A model generated the notes under the pieces. That model had not been told where the DNA came from. It searched no databases and worked only from the letters and a program-made list of their open reading frames with translations. Both the position numbers and the translations under genes were made by a program. DNA of 27,262 bases from a virus. Shown here one piece after another: positions 1 to 6,616 of this stretch (the first letter of the stretch is position 1; each line of letters begins with the position of its first letter). Where the stretch lies: positions 1-27,262 of the IMG/VR virus record IMGVR_UViG_3300021957_000235. One strand, 5' to 3'.

Positions 1-573
1 AAGTATGGTAATCGTAAGACAAAGTTTCTAATCAAGAGTGCAGTAGATCCTGTGTGGTTATCTAACTGGGCAAACTCTCATACGAAAGATAGTTTCACAT
101 CTTCTCCTGAATTTCTTCGAGGCAGTCATGCCCACGGTGATCCAGGTCAAGAATTTCTTGGTCAGGAGTTTGCGATTTATGGGGGCAGTGATTGTAGGTA
201 CTGGGATGAATTGTTTCGTGCATGTTTACCTAACTTAAAGGATGTAAAATATTGTACCCTCGAACAGGCAGCATTCTCTAAATATGTTGAGAACTGTTTC
301 CTTGCCACCAAAGTGACGTTTTTTAATGAGATGTATAAAATTTTTAATGATATAGGATTTGAAGGATTTGATCAGATGGTAGATGCAATCACACTTGATC
401 CTCGTATAGGAAGATCCCACACTCAGGTGCCAGGCCCAGACGGTAAGTTTGGATATGGGGGACATTGTTTTCCAAAAGATATGGCAGCACTTAGAAGTCT
501 TACCCTTTCATCTCCACTCTTGGACGTAGTTGTAGATATAAACGAGGAAATTAGATGCCAGCAAGAAAAGTAA
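1..573 (+). CDS. UDP-glucose/GDP-mannose dehydrogenase family protein, 5' end outside window
   Basis: The frame is open from base 1 to a TAA at 571-573, giving 190 visible codons with the N-terminal NAD-binding domain cut off by the window edge. The family oxidises an NDP-sugar to the uronic acid using NAD. Seen: SPEFLRGSHAHGD, the SKYVEN...TKVTFFNE helix holding the family's catalytic Lys and Asn, DPRIG, and GYGGHCFPKD with the nucleophile Cys at visible codon 156. The reading frame stops about 35 residues after that Cys, so the C-terminal UDP-binding domain of cellular enzymes (roughly 100 residues or more) is absent. A GTG at 52 is only an internal codon. A role in host or virion surface sugar chemistry is inferred. 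The end overlaps the next gene by 19 bases. Confidence 0.85.
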   Translation, partial: KYGNRKTKFLIKSAVDPVWLSNWANSHTKDSFTSSPEFLRGSHAHGDPGQEFLGQEFAIYGGSDCRYWDELFRACLPNLKDVKYCTLEQAAFSKYVENCFLATKVTFFNEMYKIFNDIGFEGFDQMVDAITLDPRIGRSHTQVPGPDGKFGYGGHCFPKDMAALRSLTLSSPLLDVVVDINEEIRCQQEK

Positions 574-1307
574 AGACTACGCCCCGAAAAAAACAAGTCT
601 CTTTAATTCCCGAACCTAATTGGGATAGGCTGAAGAAAGCAAAAAGCGAAGAAGTGAGAGAAAAAGCATTTCGCGAATGTGAAGACTATGTTCATCAGGA
701 AGTTCCTGATCGAGAACAACTTCACTGGTTGAAAAAATGGTTGCGAGATGAGTCTGGTTGGGATAATGCACATCAAAATAGTGTTACTATACCAGATGTT
801 TTTCTCCTTGCCTATGCTAAATCTGGATGGAAAGCAATTAAACTGGGTTATATGCCCAATAAGATTAGAGAGAGTCTGACCAAAAATCTCAATCCTTTAC
901 TTCAGAATGCGGAAGAACTCAAGAGTAAAAACACTGCGGAACCTCCGATTCATCCTACGGTTTCTTCCCGAGACAAAGAGGATTATTTACATCCCGACAA
1001 GGTAAAGAAATGGATTGCCGTATGGAAAGATTACCTCCGTGCAAACAAGGTTAATGCTGATTCGAAAGATTCTAAATTACGTATGGATTACCAATCCGCA
1101 GAAAATTATATCCACAACATGAACAACTATCTCCGAAGCGGTATTTGGAGTGATTTGTTCTATGGTGAGAATAGAGAACATCGTACTATGTGGGTTTCTA
1201 AATCAATGGCATATGACTCAGAAGGTATGGTCAAACGAACTATAGGTGTATTTTATCCTGACATCGGATTTGTTTGGGGCAAGGAAGGAGAATTTTATGA
1301 ATCTTGA
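555..1307 (+). CDS. Conserved-looking phage protein of unknown function (250 aa)
   Basis: I do not recognise a family. The start is supported by a GAGG Shine-Dalgarno at 544-547, seven bases before the ATG and inside the preceding gene. The protein opens with a basic tail (MPARKVKTTPRKKQ), then a charged helical region (about 20-75), a middle region around SGWKAIKLGYMPNK (about 90-105), and a tryptophan- and tyrosine-rich C-terminal part (about 150-250) containing YLRSGIWSDLFYG and RTIGVFYPDIGFVWG. It overlaps gp33 by 11 bases and lies two genes before gp32. In T4 the helicase loader gp59 sits between genes 32 and 33, so a replication or DNA-handling role is possible from position alone. I see no sequence similarity to gp59. 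No signal peptide or membrane segment is visible. Confidence 0.75.
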   Translation: MPARKVKTTPRKKQVSLIPEPNWDRLKKAKSEEVREKAFRECEDYVHQEVPDREQLHWLKKWLRDESGWDNAHQNSVTIPDVFLLAYAKSGWKAIKLGYMPNKIRESLTKNLNPLLQNAEELKSKNTAEPPIHPTVSSRDKEDYLHPDKVKKWIAVWKDYLRANKVNADSKDSKLRMDYQSAENYIHNMNNYLRSGIWSDLFYGENREHRTMWVSKSMAYDSEGMVKRTIGVFYPDIGFVWGKEGEFYES

Positions 1308-1539
1308 TGGTTTAATGCTTACTAAACAAAAATTTTCGAAGATGGTTGAGAGCGAAGTTATTGCCACTCGCTCCAGTTACGTAGATGCTATTCTTTCCTT
1401 ATGCGAAAAGTATAACATCGATCCAGAAGACATGAAGAGGTATGTTTCACCGGTAATACTTAATAAATTAACTGTTGAAGCAAAAAAGAATAATCTATTA
1501 AAAGTTAAACATCATAAAAATGAGTTGACATTTGATTAG
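1297..1539 (+). CDS. 33: Late transcription co-activator gp33
   Basis: In T4, gp33 binds RNA polymerase and the sliding clamp gp45 and lets the sigma-like gp55 fire late promoters. The 80-aa product aligns with the core of T4 gp33 (112 aa): QKFSKMVES, SSYVDAILSLCEKYNIDPEDMKRYVSPVILNKL and VEAKKNNLLK mirror T4's FIIEKMVEEFGMSYLEATTAFLEEN, FIPSGIIEKI and EAIDENLLR. The T4 N-terminal extension is lacking, and the C-terminus (ELTFD) is shorter than T4's hydrophobic LDFLL, the clamp-binding tail. I chose ATG 1297 over the in-frame ATG 1246 because AAGGAG at 1285-1290 is six bases upstream and the overlap with the previous gene then shrinks to 11 bases. Its presence fits the TATAAATA late promoters elsewhere in the window. 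Confidence 0.85.
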   Translation: MNLDGLMLTKQKFSKMVESEVIATRSSYVDAILSLCEKYNIDPEDMKRYVSPVILNKLTVEAKKNNLLKVKHHKNELTFD

Positions 1540-1553
1540 ATTTGTGGTACTAT
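1525..1553 (+). promoter_or_regulatory. Sigma70-type promoter with extended -10, upstream of gp32
   Basis: A perfect TTGACA -35 box lies at 1525-1530, followed by a 17-base spacer and TACTAT at 1548-1553. TGG directly precedes the -10, giving an extended -10 element. The -35 overlaps the end of gp33. Transcription would begin near 1560 and leave a leader of about 60 bases before gp32. This suits host-polymerase (early or middle) expression of the ssDNA-binding protein rather than late expression. Confidence 0.75.
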
Positions 1554-1621
1554 ATACTAGTATATTATGAATAATGTGAAAATACAATACTCTGTTAATA
1601 CAATACAATAAGGAAAATAAA
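1552..1621 (+). promoter_or_regulatory. AU-rich gp32 leader with palindrome and A/C repeats, possible autogenous operator
   Basis: A perfect 14-base palindrome (ATATACTAGTATAT, 1552-1565) overlaps the -10 and the predicted start. The rest of the leader is almost free of G and C and holds repeated AATACAATA units (near 1580-1588 and 1598-1608), then AAGGA at 1610-1614, seven bases before the ATG. T4 gp32 represses its own translation by binding an unstructured A/U-rich leader that ends in AAGGAAAUAAAA just before the start. The end of this leader is closely similar. The operator role is inferred. Confidence 0.45.
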
Positions 1622-2521
1622 ATGAGTTTTAAAAACTTAAAGCGCGACCGCGCAAATTCAATCTCCAAACTAGTCGGTGCGGCAAGTGCCACTAATGGAT
1701 CTGCTGAAAAAAAATCATATGTCGATGATCGCTTCTGGAAACCTACTGTTGATAAGGCAGGTAACGGTTATGCTGTAATTCGATTCCTCCCTGCGACTGA
1801 AGGTAGTGAACTACCATGGGTACGCTTCTGGGATCATGGTTTCAAAGGTCCAACCGGACAATGGTATATCGAGAAGTCATTAACTTCTATCGGTCAACAG
1901 GATCCAGTATCCGAAGCAAATACCAAACTCTGGAATTCTGGAGATGAGCGTGACAAGGATATTGCACGTGAACGTAAACGTCGGCTGCATTATGTCTCGA
2001 ACATTTTAGTTGAATCTGATTCGAGCAACCCTCAAAACGAAGGTCAGGTCTTTCTGTTTACCTATGGTAAGAAGATCTTTGATAAGGTTATGGATGTCAT
2101 GCAACCACAGTTTGCTGATGAAGATCCTATCAATCCTTTTGATTTCTGGGAAGGAGCATCCTTTAAACTCAAGATTCGTAATGTCGAAGGATATCGTAAC
2201 TACGACAAATCAGAGTTTGCTAAATCAAGCACACTTTCTGAGAGCGATGAAGAGTTAGAAGAGATCTATGAACGAATCTATGATCTAGGTGAGTTTGAAG
2301 ATCCGAGTGGTCCCCACTACAAGACATATGATGAGTTGTCTCAACGACTTAACATGGTACTTGGTGTTGCACCTTCACGCACAACGTTTAGTGAAACCGC
2401 AGACTTTGCTGCTCCGGCAGAACCTAAATCTGCTCCCGCGCCGACAATGGCAACGGAAGATGCGGATGAAGGTGAGGAGGACACGATGTCTTACTTTGCT
2501 AAACTTGCAGCAGAAGATTAA
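1622..2521 (+). CDS. 32: Single-stranded DNA-binding protein gp32
   Basis: This protein coats single-stranded DNA during replication, recombination and repair. It matches the gp32 layout: a basic N-terminal segment (KNLKRDRANSISK) for cooperative self-binding, then an OB-fold core from about 35 to 225 with AGNGYAVIRFLP, HGFKGPTGQWYIE, NILVESDSSNPQNEGQVF, FTYGKKIFDK, FWEGASFKLKI and EGYRNYDKSEF, then an acidic tail (ATEDADEGEEDTMSYF and onward) that in T4 recruits partner proteins. At 299 aa it matches T4's 301. It has no cysteine at all, so the zinc site of T4 gp32 (His and three Cys in the segment after the GKWYIE-equivalent) is replaced by SIGQQDPVSEANTKLW. This is as I remember it in cyanophage gp32 proteins. 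It has its own promoter and terminator. Confidence 0.95.
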   Translation: MSFKNLKRDRANSISKLVGAASATNGSAEKKSYVDDRFWKPTVDKAGNGYAVIRFLPATEGSELPWVRFWDHGFKGPTGQWYIEKSLTSIGQQDPVSEANTKLWNSGDERDKDIARERKRRLHYVSNILVESDSSNPQNEGQVFLFTYGKKIFDKVMDVMQPQFADEDPINPFDFWEGASFKLKIRNVEGYRNYDKSEFAKSSTLSESDEELEEIYERIYDLGEFEDPSGPHYKTYDELSQRLNMVLGVAPSRTTFSETADFAAPAEPKSAPAPTMATEDADEGEEDTMSYFAKLAAED

Positions 2522-2545
2522 GGCGCGAGTTATCTCTGCCTTGCT

Positions 2546-2570
2546 AAGGGACCTTCGGGTCCCTTTTTTT
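2546..2570 (+). terminator. Intrinsic terminator after gp32 (UUCG tetraloop)
   Basis: The perfect stem AAGGGACC / GGTCCCTT (2546-2553 with 2558-2565) is closed by a C(TTCG)G loop, and the T-run spans 2564-2570. The loop is of the extra-stable UUCG class. The T-run overlaps the stop codon of the converging leftward gene (2569-2571). In the leftward direction the hairpin is followed by TTAGC rather than a T-run, so it should terminate mainly the rightward transcript. Confidence 0.92.
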
Positions 2571-3933
2571 ATCCCCAATTGTTCTTCTTTCCTTCCCTTT
2601 TTGCCGCAGGATCTTCCGCGGCTCCCGCATCAACTGTTGTTTGACTATTGGTGGTCACGGTGTTTGTAGAGTTATCTGAAACGTTAGTAGATCCATTTCT
2701 CTCTGCATCTCTAAGTGCTTGCTGCTCTTTTCTAAGTCTTTCCTGTTCTTCTCTTTGTTCGATGCGTTTATTTCGGGCAATGATAGTGGGGTTCTCGTCA
2801 TCCGGAGTATTGAAGTAATCGAAGATGGCACCAATTTTATCATCAAACCATGTTGCAATCAGATCAGTAAGTCCTCGGATACCATCTAGTATCATTTCAG
2901 TAAACGAAAATTCGTCCAATCTTTTCATGAAATTGCCGAGAAAGGTTTCTTCATTGTACGTACCGTCTTCATTGAATGAATCCGGAAAGAATAATTTGGC
3001 AACACCTTTGGTAATTAGACCTATTGCACCTACTACAAGATCTAGAAGACCCCCAATAAAAGATCCTGATGCCCCTCCAATAAATCCAAATGCTGCTCGA
3101 ATAGATTTAGACACCCATCCTTCATCCTTTGCATCTGCTTGCTCTACACCAAAGATTGCTTCTTTGATCCCATCATAGACAGCCATACCCCATGCCACAA
3201 CACGAAGCAATGCACTGTTCAAAAACCCCCCGACAATTTTTCCTATACGAGAATTCTTTATATAATCTGCAATTTTACCTGCTTGTTCTCCAACCACCGT
3301 ACCTATCTTCGTAGCAAATGCTCCAATCCTATCACCGGCACTGGTCATGAAGGTAGTTAAAGGTTTTAAAAAGTTTTGAACTGCCCAACCCAATCTCATA
3401 AATTTAGTCTGAAATTTATTTAAGTTGGACTTCATCATCTTACCAGTTTCGGGATCTTGCATTGCGCCATTCCATGGAATCCTTTTACCATTGAGGTCAG
3501 TCAAACCAAGTTTGTGAGTGATAGCATTTCGAATGTTCCGAATGACGTTTCGTATCCTGTCTGAAACCATAGTGCCAATCTTACCAATGTTCATTGCTCC
3601 CTTGATCTTGGCAGTCATATCTTTCATACCAACAAGACCAAAGTTAGATGCCATGAACCCCGCAATGACGCTTGCCAGAGTAGGAAAAGACATCATGTCT
3701 TTCAGACTGCCCCCCAGACTGCTCATACTAGATGCAACAGACCCCTTGTCGGTTGCAGTGTCAGGTACATCATTGCCCGTCAATCGATCCTTTCGCATCT
3801 GTTCGAAAAACTCATTGAAATTACGATTAATCTGTTGTAATTCTATATTGTTTTCAGAGGTCAGATTAAGAGTCTGTTCACTGGTTCCCCGTAACGAACC
3901 TATCGCACTTGCGAGAACTGCATCGTTAGCCAT
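2569..3933 (-). CDS. Probable tail tape measure protein (gp29 functional analogue), 454 aa
   Basis: I recognise no specific family, so the call rests on context and composition. The gene follows a tube-family gene and a chaperone gene with a frameshift extension, the position of the tape measure in lambda-like and P2-like tails. The product starts with a polar helical region (about 1-75) and has alternating hydrophobic and amphipathic helices (about 80-330), including glycine-rich hydrophobic stretches such as AAFGFIGGASGSFIGGLLDLVVGAIGLITKG. A charged helix follows (NKRIEQREEQERLRKEQQALRDAER, about 385-410), then a Ser/Thr/Asn-rich tail. T4 gp29 is 590 aa, so a tail somewhat shorter than T4's is predicted if this is the ruler. 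AAGGA lies about ten bases before the start, which overlaps the end of the frameshift frame by eight bases. It converges on gp32. It could instead be another virion core protein. Confidence 0.6.
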   Translation of the reverse strand: MANDAVLASAIGSLRGTSEQTLNLTSENNIELQQINRNFNEFFEQMRKDRLTGNDVPDTATDKGSVASSMSSLGGSLKDMMSFPTLASVIAGFMASNFGLVGMKDMTAKIKGAMNIGKIGTMVSDRIRNVIRNIRNAITHKLGLTDLNGKRIPWNGAMQDPETGKMMKSNLNKFQTKFMRLGWAVQNFLKPLTTFMTSAGDRIGAFATKIGTVVGEQAGKIADYIKNSRIGKIVGGFLNSALLRVVAWGMAVYDGIKEAIFGVEQADAKDEGWVSKSIRAAFGFIGGASGSFIGGLLDLVVGAIGLITKGVAKLFFPDSFNEDGTYNEETFLGNFMKRLDEFSFTEMILDGIRGLTDLIATWFDDKIGAIFDYFNTPDDENPTIIARNKRIEQREEQERLRKEQQALRDAERNGSTNVSDNSTNTVTTNSQTTVDAGAAEDPAAKREGKKNNWG

Positions 3934-4821
3934 TATTTTGTTTCCTTTTCTCGTTCTCTTCTTCTATTTTTTGGTTCAACAGTATGATATAAATTTCCCT
4001 CTCCCAAGGCATCATATGATCTAACTCATATAATGAAAATTTCTCGTGGTACAACAATTCAAAATTAGTCTTATAATGATTCGCGAGATTATCATGAGAG
4101 AGGCATATTAAAAAAAACTATTGATTCCTTCTAGTGTATGTTGGTTCTTTGCACTGCACGATGAGCAATCAAACTTAATATCGTGCTTCAACTTGGGCAT
4201 CGTGTTAACGAAATCCGATACTAAGGAAAATTGTTTCGCATTCATCGAGTTAATAAAATCTGTTAACTCTTCGTTAGTACAATCTTCTGCCAGAGTTCTT
4301 TCGTCTTCATGAGACACCGCATGAATACATTTTGTTGCAATACTAAACGTACTTTCGATTTGGTTTTTTTCTAACGCTTCCATATCCAATTCACATATGT
4401 CCGTGTAAGAAGGGTATTTCAATTCAACGGTAGTATCTTCGTTTAACTGTACCGGGTCTTGCCAATCGTTGGGCACCTTTACCGTTAGTTTATCAAGAGC
4501 AATCGATACCTCGTTTGGCACTTTACACTCAGAACAAGGCATAGTCATATCAACACTTTCACCAACACTTTTGGCACGAACCTGAGTGAACATGTATTCT
4601 ACATCAAAGGTTGTAAGAGAGTTCGGATCAATCTTATCTTGTATGCAATTAATAAGTGTGTTCAGAATTGCGCTCATTGCCTGTTTAGTATCTTGTTGTT
4701 CTGCCGCAATCATCAATACCTTTTCTTCTTTTACCAAATAAGGTCGGTATTTAATCTTTTTCTTACTCGACGGTATTGTCAAATTGTATATGGGTGCATC
4801 ATTGAGTTTAGGTAATGCCAT
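3926..4821 (-). CDS. Putative -1 frameshift fusion of the chaperone (GT-like long form, 298 aa)
   Basis: If ribosomes slip back one base on U UUU UUU (4117-4111), the chaperone gains 61 residues. They begin LICLSHDNLANHYKTNFELL, include FSLYELDHMMPWEREIY and end in EEENEKRKQNNG, with TAA at 3928-3926. In this frame a TAG lies just before the T-run. The only ATG codons (a tandem pair) come about 31 codons into the frame, past the NLANHYKTNFELLYHEKFSLYEL segment, so normal initiation would lose most of it. The extension reads as real protein: aromatic, helical and charged, with the 'YK.NF.L..H..S..EL..M.PWER..Y' look I associate with second-frame parts of phage tail chaperones. It overlaps the tape-measure start by eight bases. 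Frameshifting itself is inferred. Confidence 0.7.
4108..4821 (-). CDS. 26: gp26/T4_baseplate-family protein, likely tail assembly chaperone (G-like short form)
   Basis: The 237-aa product opens with LPKLNDAPIYNLTIPSSKKKIKYRPYLVKEEKVLMIAAE, typical of the family annotated in T4-like phages as baseplate hub subunit gp26. Two CxxC pairs (C96/C99 in PCSECK, C219/C222 in DCSSCS) suggest a zinc ribbon whose halves flank the central domain. The last sense codons are AGT TTT TTT before TAA, a run of eight T that makes a canonical -1 slippery site. TAGGAT lies about ten bases before the ATG. Downstream, an open -1 frame leads to the tape-measure candidate. That order resembles lambda gpG, so a role in loading the tape measure for tube assembly is inferred. 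The older hub label comes from family annotation. Confidence 0.75.
   Translation of the reverse strand: MALPKLNDAPIYNLTIPSSKKKIKYRPYLVKEEKVLMIAAEQQDTKQAMSAILNTLINCIQDKIDPNSLTTFDVEYMFTQVRAKSVGESVDMTMPCSECKVPNEVSIALDKLTVKVPNDWQDPVQLNEDTTVELKYPSYTDICELDMEALEKNQIESTFSIATKCIHAVSHEDERTLAEDCTNEELTDFINSMNAKQFSLVSDFVNTMPKLKHDIKFDCSSCSAKNQHTLEGINSFF
4111..4117 (-). promoter_or_regulatory. Slippery heptamer T TTT TTT for -1 frameshift
   Basis: Read on the minus strand the zero frame is AGT TTT TTT TAA, so the heptamer is a perfect X XXY YYZ site. The stop codon follows directly, which itself favours slippage. I did not find an obvious long stem just downstream (the following bases are AT-rich), so any stimulating structure would be weak. 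Confidence 0.7.
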
Positions 4822-4828
4822 ATTGTAA

Positions 4829-5533
4829 TCATCCTATTTTAAATTTATCAAATATATCAAATAAACTATCGAGAAATCCCGATGGTTGGTCCGTTGACTG
4901 GGTGACCCAATCTTTATATGAAAAGGAAACATTAATATCTATTAACCCATCCATATTATCATCAGACATTGTTACTCCGACAACTGCCGCAGGATATGCC
5001 TCTAGAATTCTGACTTTGTATGCTACCTTATCGTTGGTGACAAGATCAAGATCGATCTCTCCCTGCCTAAAGTTGATAGGTCCAATAGTCGGAAGACGAT
5101 TCTTAATAAATGTAGGTAAAGGTAAATCAAATTCTTTCTTGAAAAGAGGTAATCCTACACCTTTTTTTAGAATAGAGATTTCAATATCTCGTACATAATC
5201 GTTGTAATAACCTACTTCTCCGGTATCTCGATTGACTGCCGAAGCTTGCCATGCATTGAAATATGTCAAGACTGCCGGATCATTCATCACTCGGAAAGTC
5301 ATCGACAATTCGCCTACTGCTTGACCATGGACAATGTTTCTCGTGAACATACCTATTTGTCTTTGGGTAGTGTTTAAGTTACGACCCGGAACAGAAACGT
5401 TTTTACAGACAAGGTTTAGTTCTTCAGACCCTATCACACTTGAGGGAGGTAGTTTAACGAGGTACAGGTTTCCTCGCATCAACCCTCCACGATTAGTGAT
5501 AACTCCCATTAATTGATCTATGCTATTGGTCAT
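4829..5533 (-). CDS. Tail tube family protein, gp54/gp19-like (baseplate-tail tube initiator or tube)
   Basis: The 234-aa product has the order of the T4 gp19/gp54 tube fold: NLYLVKLPPSS, then LVCKNVSVPGRNLNTTQRQIG (about 41-61, the 'CESVSLPG' element), then ELSMTFRVMNDPAVLTYFNAWQ (about 75-97), YNDYVRDIEISIL, and late strands VRILEAYPAAVVGVTMSD and INVSFSYKDWV. T4 gp54 (320 aa) starts tube polymerisation on gp48, while T4 gp19 (163 aa) is the tube itself. The intermediate length and the C-terminal extension after the last strand (GFLDSLFDIFDKFKIG) make gp54 the better guess. Its ATG directly abuts the previous stop (TAAATG), with GAGGAAAG as ribosome site. It lies directly before the chaperone gene. 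Choosing between gp54 and gp19 would need a profile comparison. Confidence 0.6.
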   Translation of the reverse strand: MTNSIDQLMGVITNRGGLMRGNLYLVKLPPSSVIGSEELNLVCKNVSVPGRNLNTTQRQIGMFTRNIVHGQAVGELSMTFRVMNDPAVLTYFNAWQASAVNRDTGEVGYYNDYVRDIEISILKKGVGLPLFKKEFDLPLPTFIKNRLPTIGPINFRQGEIDLDLVTNDKVAYKVRILEAYPAAVVGVTMSDDNMDGLIDINVSFSYKDWVTQSTDQPSGFLDSLFDIFDKFKIG

Positions 5534-6115
5534 TTAGATCTTTCCTCTAGAATCTTTCCAAACTTGTTGTTGACTTGCCTGAGAAAATTGTTGGGTTGGT
5601 AGAAAGGTGGCAATTTCCCACTCTGGTGCAGGAACATATGCAAGACTCCCTTCAACTTGTTTCGTTAAGTAGTGCTTAAAACAGGGTTTAAAATATTTCA
5701 ACTTTGAGGCACGTTTTAAGTATTCGTATGATAGTTCGAATCGTGTAGTTTCATCATACTTGTTGTTATTTGTTTGGTCCATCAACCCGTCAAGAAACTT
5801 TGCGCGTAGTGTCATCGGAAGATAATGAAGGTTGAGACCGTAGAATCCTCCTTTAATCGACTCCACAAAAATGATGAGGGGAAAATTATCCCAGTAAGGA
5901 AGGGTTGCCTTTGTCTTGGGGTCGTAGAAAAACATATACATTCCCCCAACACCACCTCGATTCCGCATGATAATTTCATCTTCTCGCATTAAACTGCGCC
6001 TATTTACGCGCATATTCGACACTTTCTTGCGGAACCAGTCACGAGACTGCCTAGTGCGCGGTGTAATACCAGCACGAAATGCTTCTTGTTCTACTGTTTG
6101 AAAGAGATTACTCAT
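5534..6115 (-). CDS. Conserved T4-like phage protein of unknown function (193 aa)
   Basis: The N-terminal third is basic and helical (RTRQSRDWFRKKVSNMRVNRRSL). It is followed by GGMYMFFYDPKTKATLPYWDNFPLIIFVES, GFYGLNLHYLPMTLRAKFLDGLMD (about 60-115), a helical stretch with KYFKPCFKHYL, and PEWEIATFLPTQQF near the end. The combination DPKTK.TLPYWD.FPL...GLN.HYLP looks familiar from marine T4-like phages, but I cannot attach a proven function. It lies five bases after gp4. In T4 the neighbour of gene 4 is gene 2, the DNA-end protector, so a gp2-like role is possible from position only. No strong Shine-Dalgarno is visible, and translation may be coupled to gp4. Confidence 0.65.
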   Translation of the reverse strand: MSNLFQTVEQEAFRAGITPRTRQSRDWFRKKVSNMRVNRRSLMREDEIIMRNRGGVGGMYMFFYDPKTKATLPYWDNFPLIIFVESIKGGFYGLNLHYLPMTLRAKFLDGLMDQTNNNKYDETTRFELSYEYLKRASKLKYFKPCFKHYLTKQVEGSLAYVPAPEWEIATFLPTQQFSQASQQQVWKDSRGKI

Positions 6116-6120
6116 AACTG

Positions 6121-6609
6121 TTATTTATTCTTTTTCTTACTGAATTTAGGAAGTGGTTTCATTTTTTTATAAGGTTTTGGCATGATACCCATTGCGGTTA
6201 AAGTTTTTTCTGTCCAAATCTCAAATCCCCACCCTCGATCTTTAGCATATTCCCTCGCCGCCTCCCACTTATTCTGGTTTTTAACAAACGTATAACCTTC
6301 AGTGATATATCTTTTGGTTCGCTTGTCACCCTTTGGCGGCTTGGTTTCTTTGTCCGGTTTGACTTCAATCAAAGTTGTTTTATTCCTCACAGTAGTAATT
6401 TTGAAGTCCATAAAATATCGATGATATCTTTTATCTATATCATAGTAGTAAGGTATTACGGTTTCTTCACTACTCCAAGATTTAATATCGGACGAATTAT
6501 CGAAATGTACCATACAATGCCGTTCCCACATACTACGAAAATAGACTTTTGTAGGATCCCCGATATACTTTTCGGGGTTTTTTGGTTTGTATCTTCCTGA
6601 GTATGCCAT
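6121..6609 (-). CDS. 4: Head completion nuclease gp4
   Basis: This close counterpart of T4 gp4 (150 aa) has 162 aa and shares its opening pattern: MAYSGRYKPKNPEKYIGDPTKVYFRS against T4's MAYSGKWVPKN..KYRGDP..ITYRS. It also has WSSEETVIPYYYD, RRYFMD-type YHRYFMDFKI, LIEVKPDKETKPPK, and a C-terminal KWEAAREYAKDRGWGFEIWTEKTLTAMG. D68 in YFMDF with E82 and K84 in IEVK forms a PD-(D/E)xK-type nuclease centre. In T4 the protein acts after packaging, when heads are matured for tail joining. The C-terminus is unusually lysine-rich (KPYKKMKPLPKFSKKKNK). It is the first gene of the leftward operon, 47 bases from the divergent gp48. Confidence 0.92.
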   Translation of the reverse strand: MAYSGRYKPKNPEKYIGDPTKVYFRSMWERHCMVHFDNSSDIKSWSSEETVIPYYYDIDKRYHRYFMDFKITTVRNKTTLIEVKPDKETKPPKGDKRTKRYITEGYTFVKNQNKWEAAREYAKDRGWGFEIWTEKTLTAMGIMPKPYKKMKPLPKFSKKKNK

Positions 6610-6616
6610 AAAAGGG

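Noticed and set aside
1246-1296. Upstream ATG giving gp33 17 extra residues
   Set aside because: It has no ribosome site, deepens the overlap with the previous gene, and adds residues unlike gp33. AAGGAG before 1297 decides the start.
2289-2669. 126-codon plus-strand frame across the gp32 end
   Set aside because: Shadow frame running through the terminator hairpin and out of the gp32 frame; composition is not protein-like.
3518-4024. 168-codon plus-strand frame opposite the tape-measure candidate
   Set aside because: It lacks a ribosome site, is antisense to a well-supported gene, and covers both that gene and the frameshift extension.
4020-4095. Short minus-strand frame beginning MIISRIIIRL as a separate small gene
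   Set aside because: Only about 25 codons, without a ribosome site, and in a different frame from the much better -1 extension that covers the same bases.
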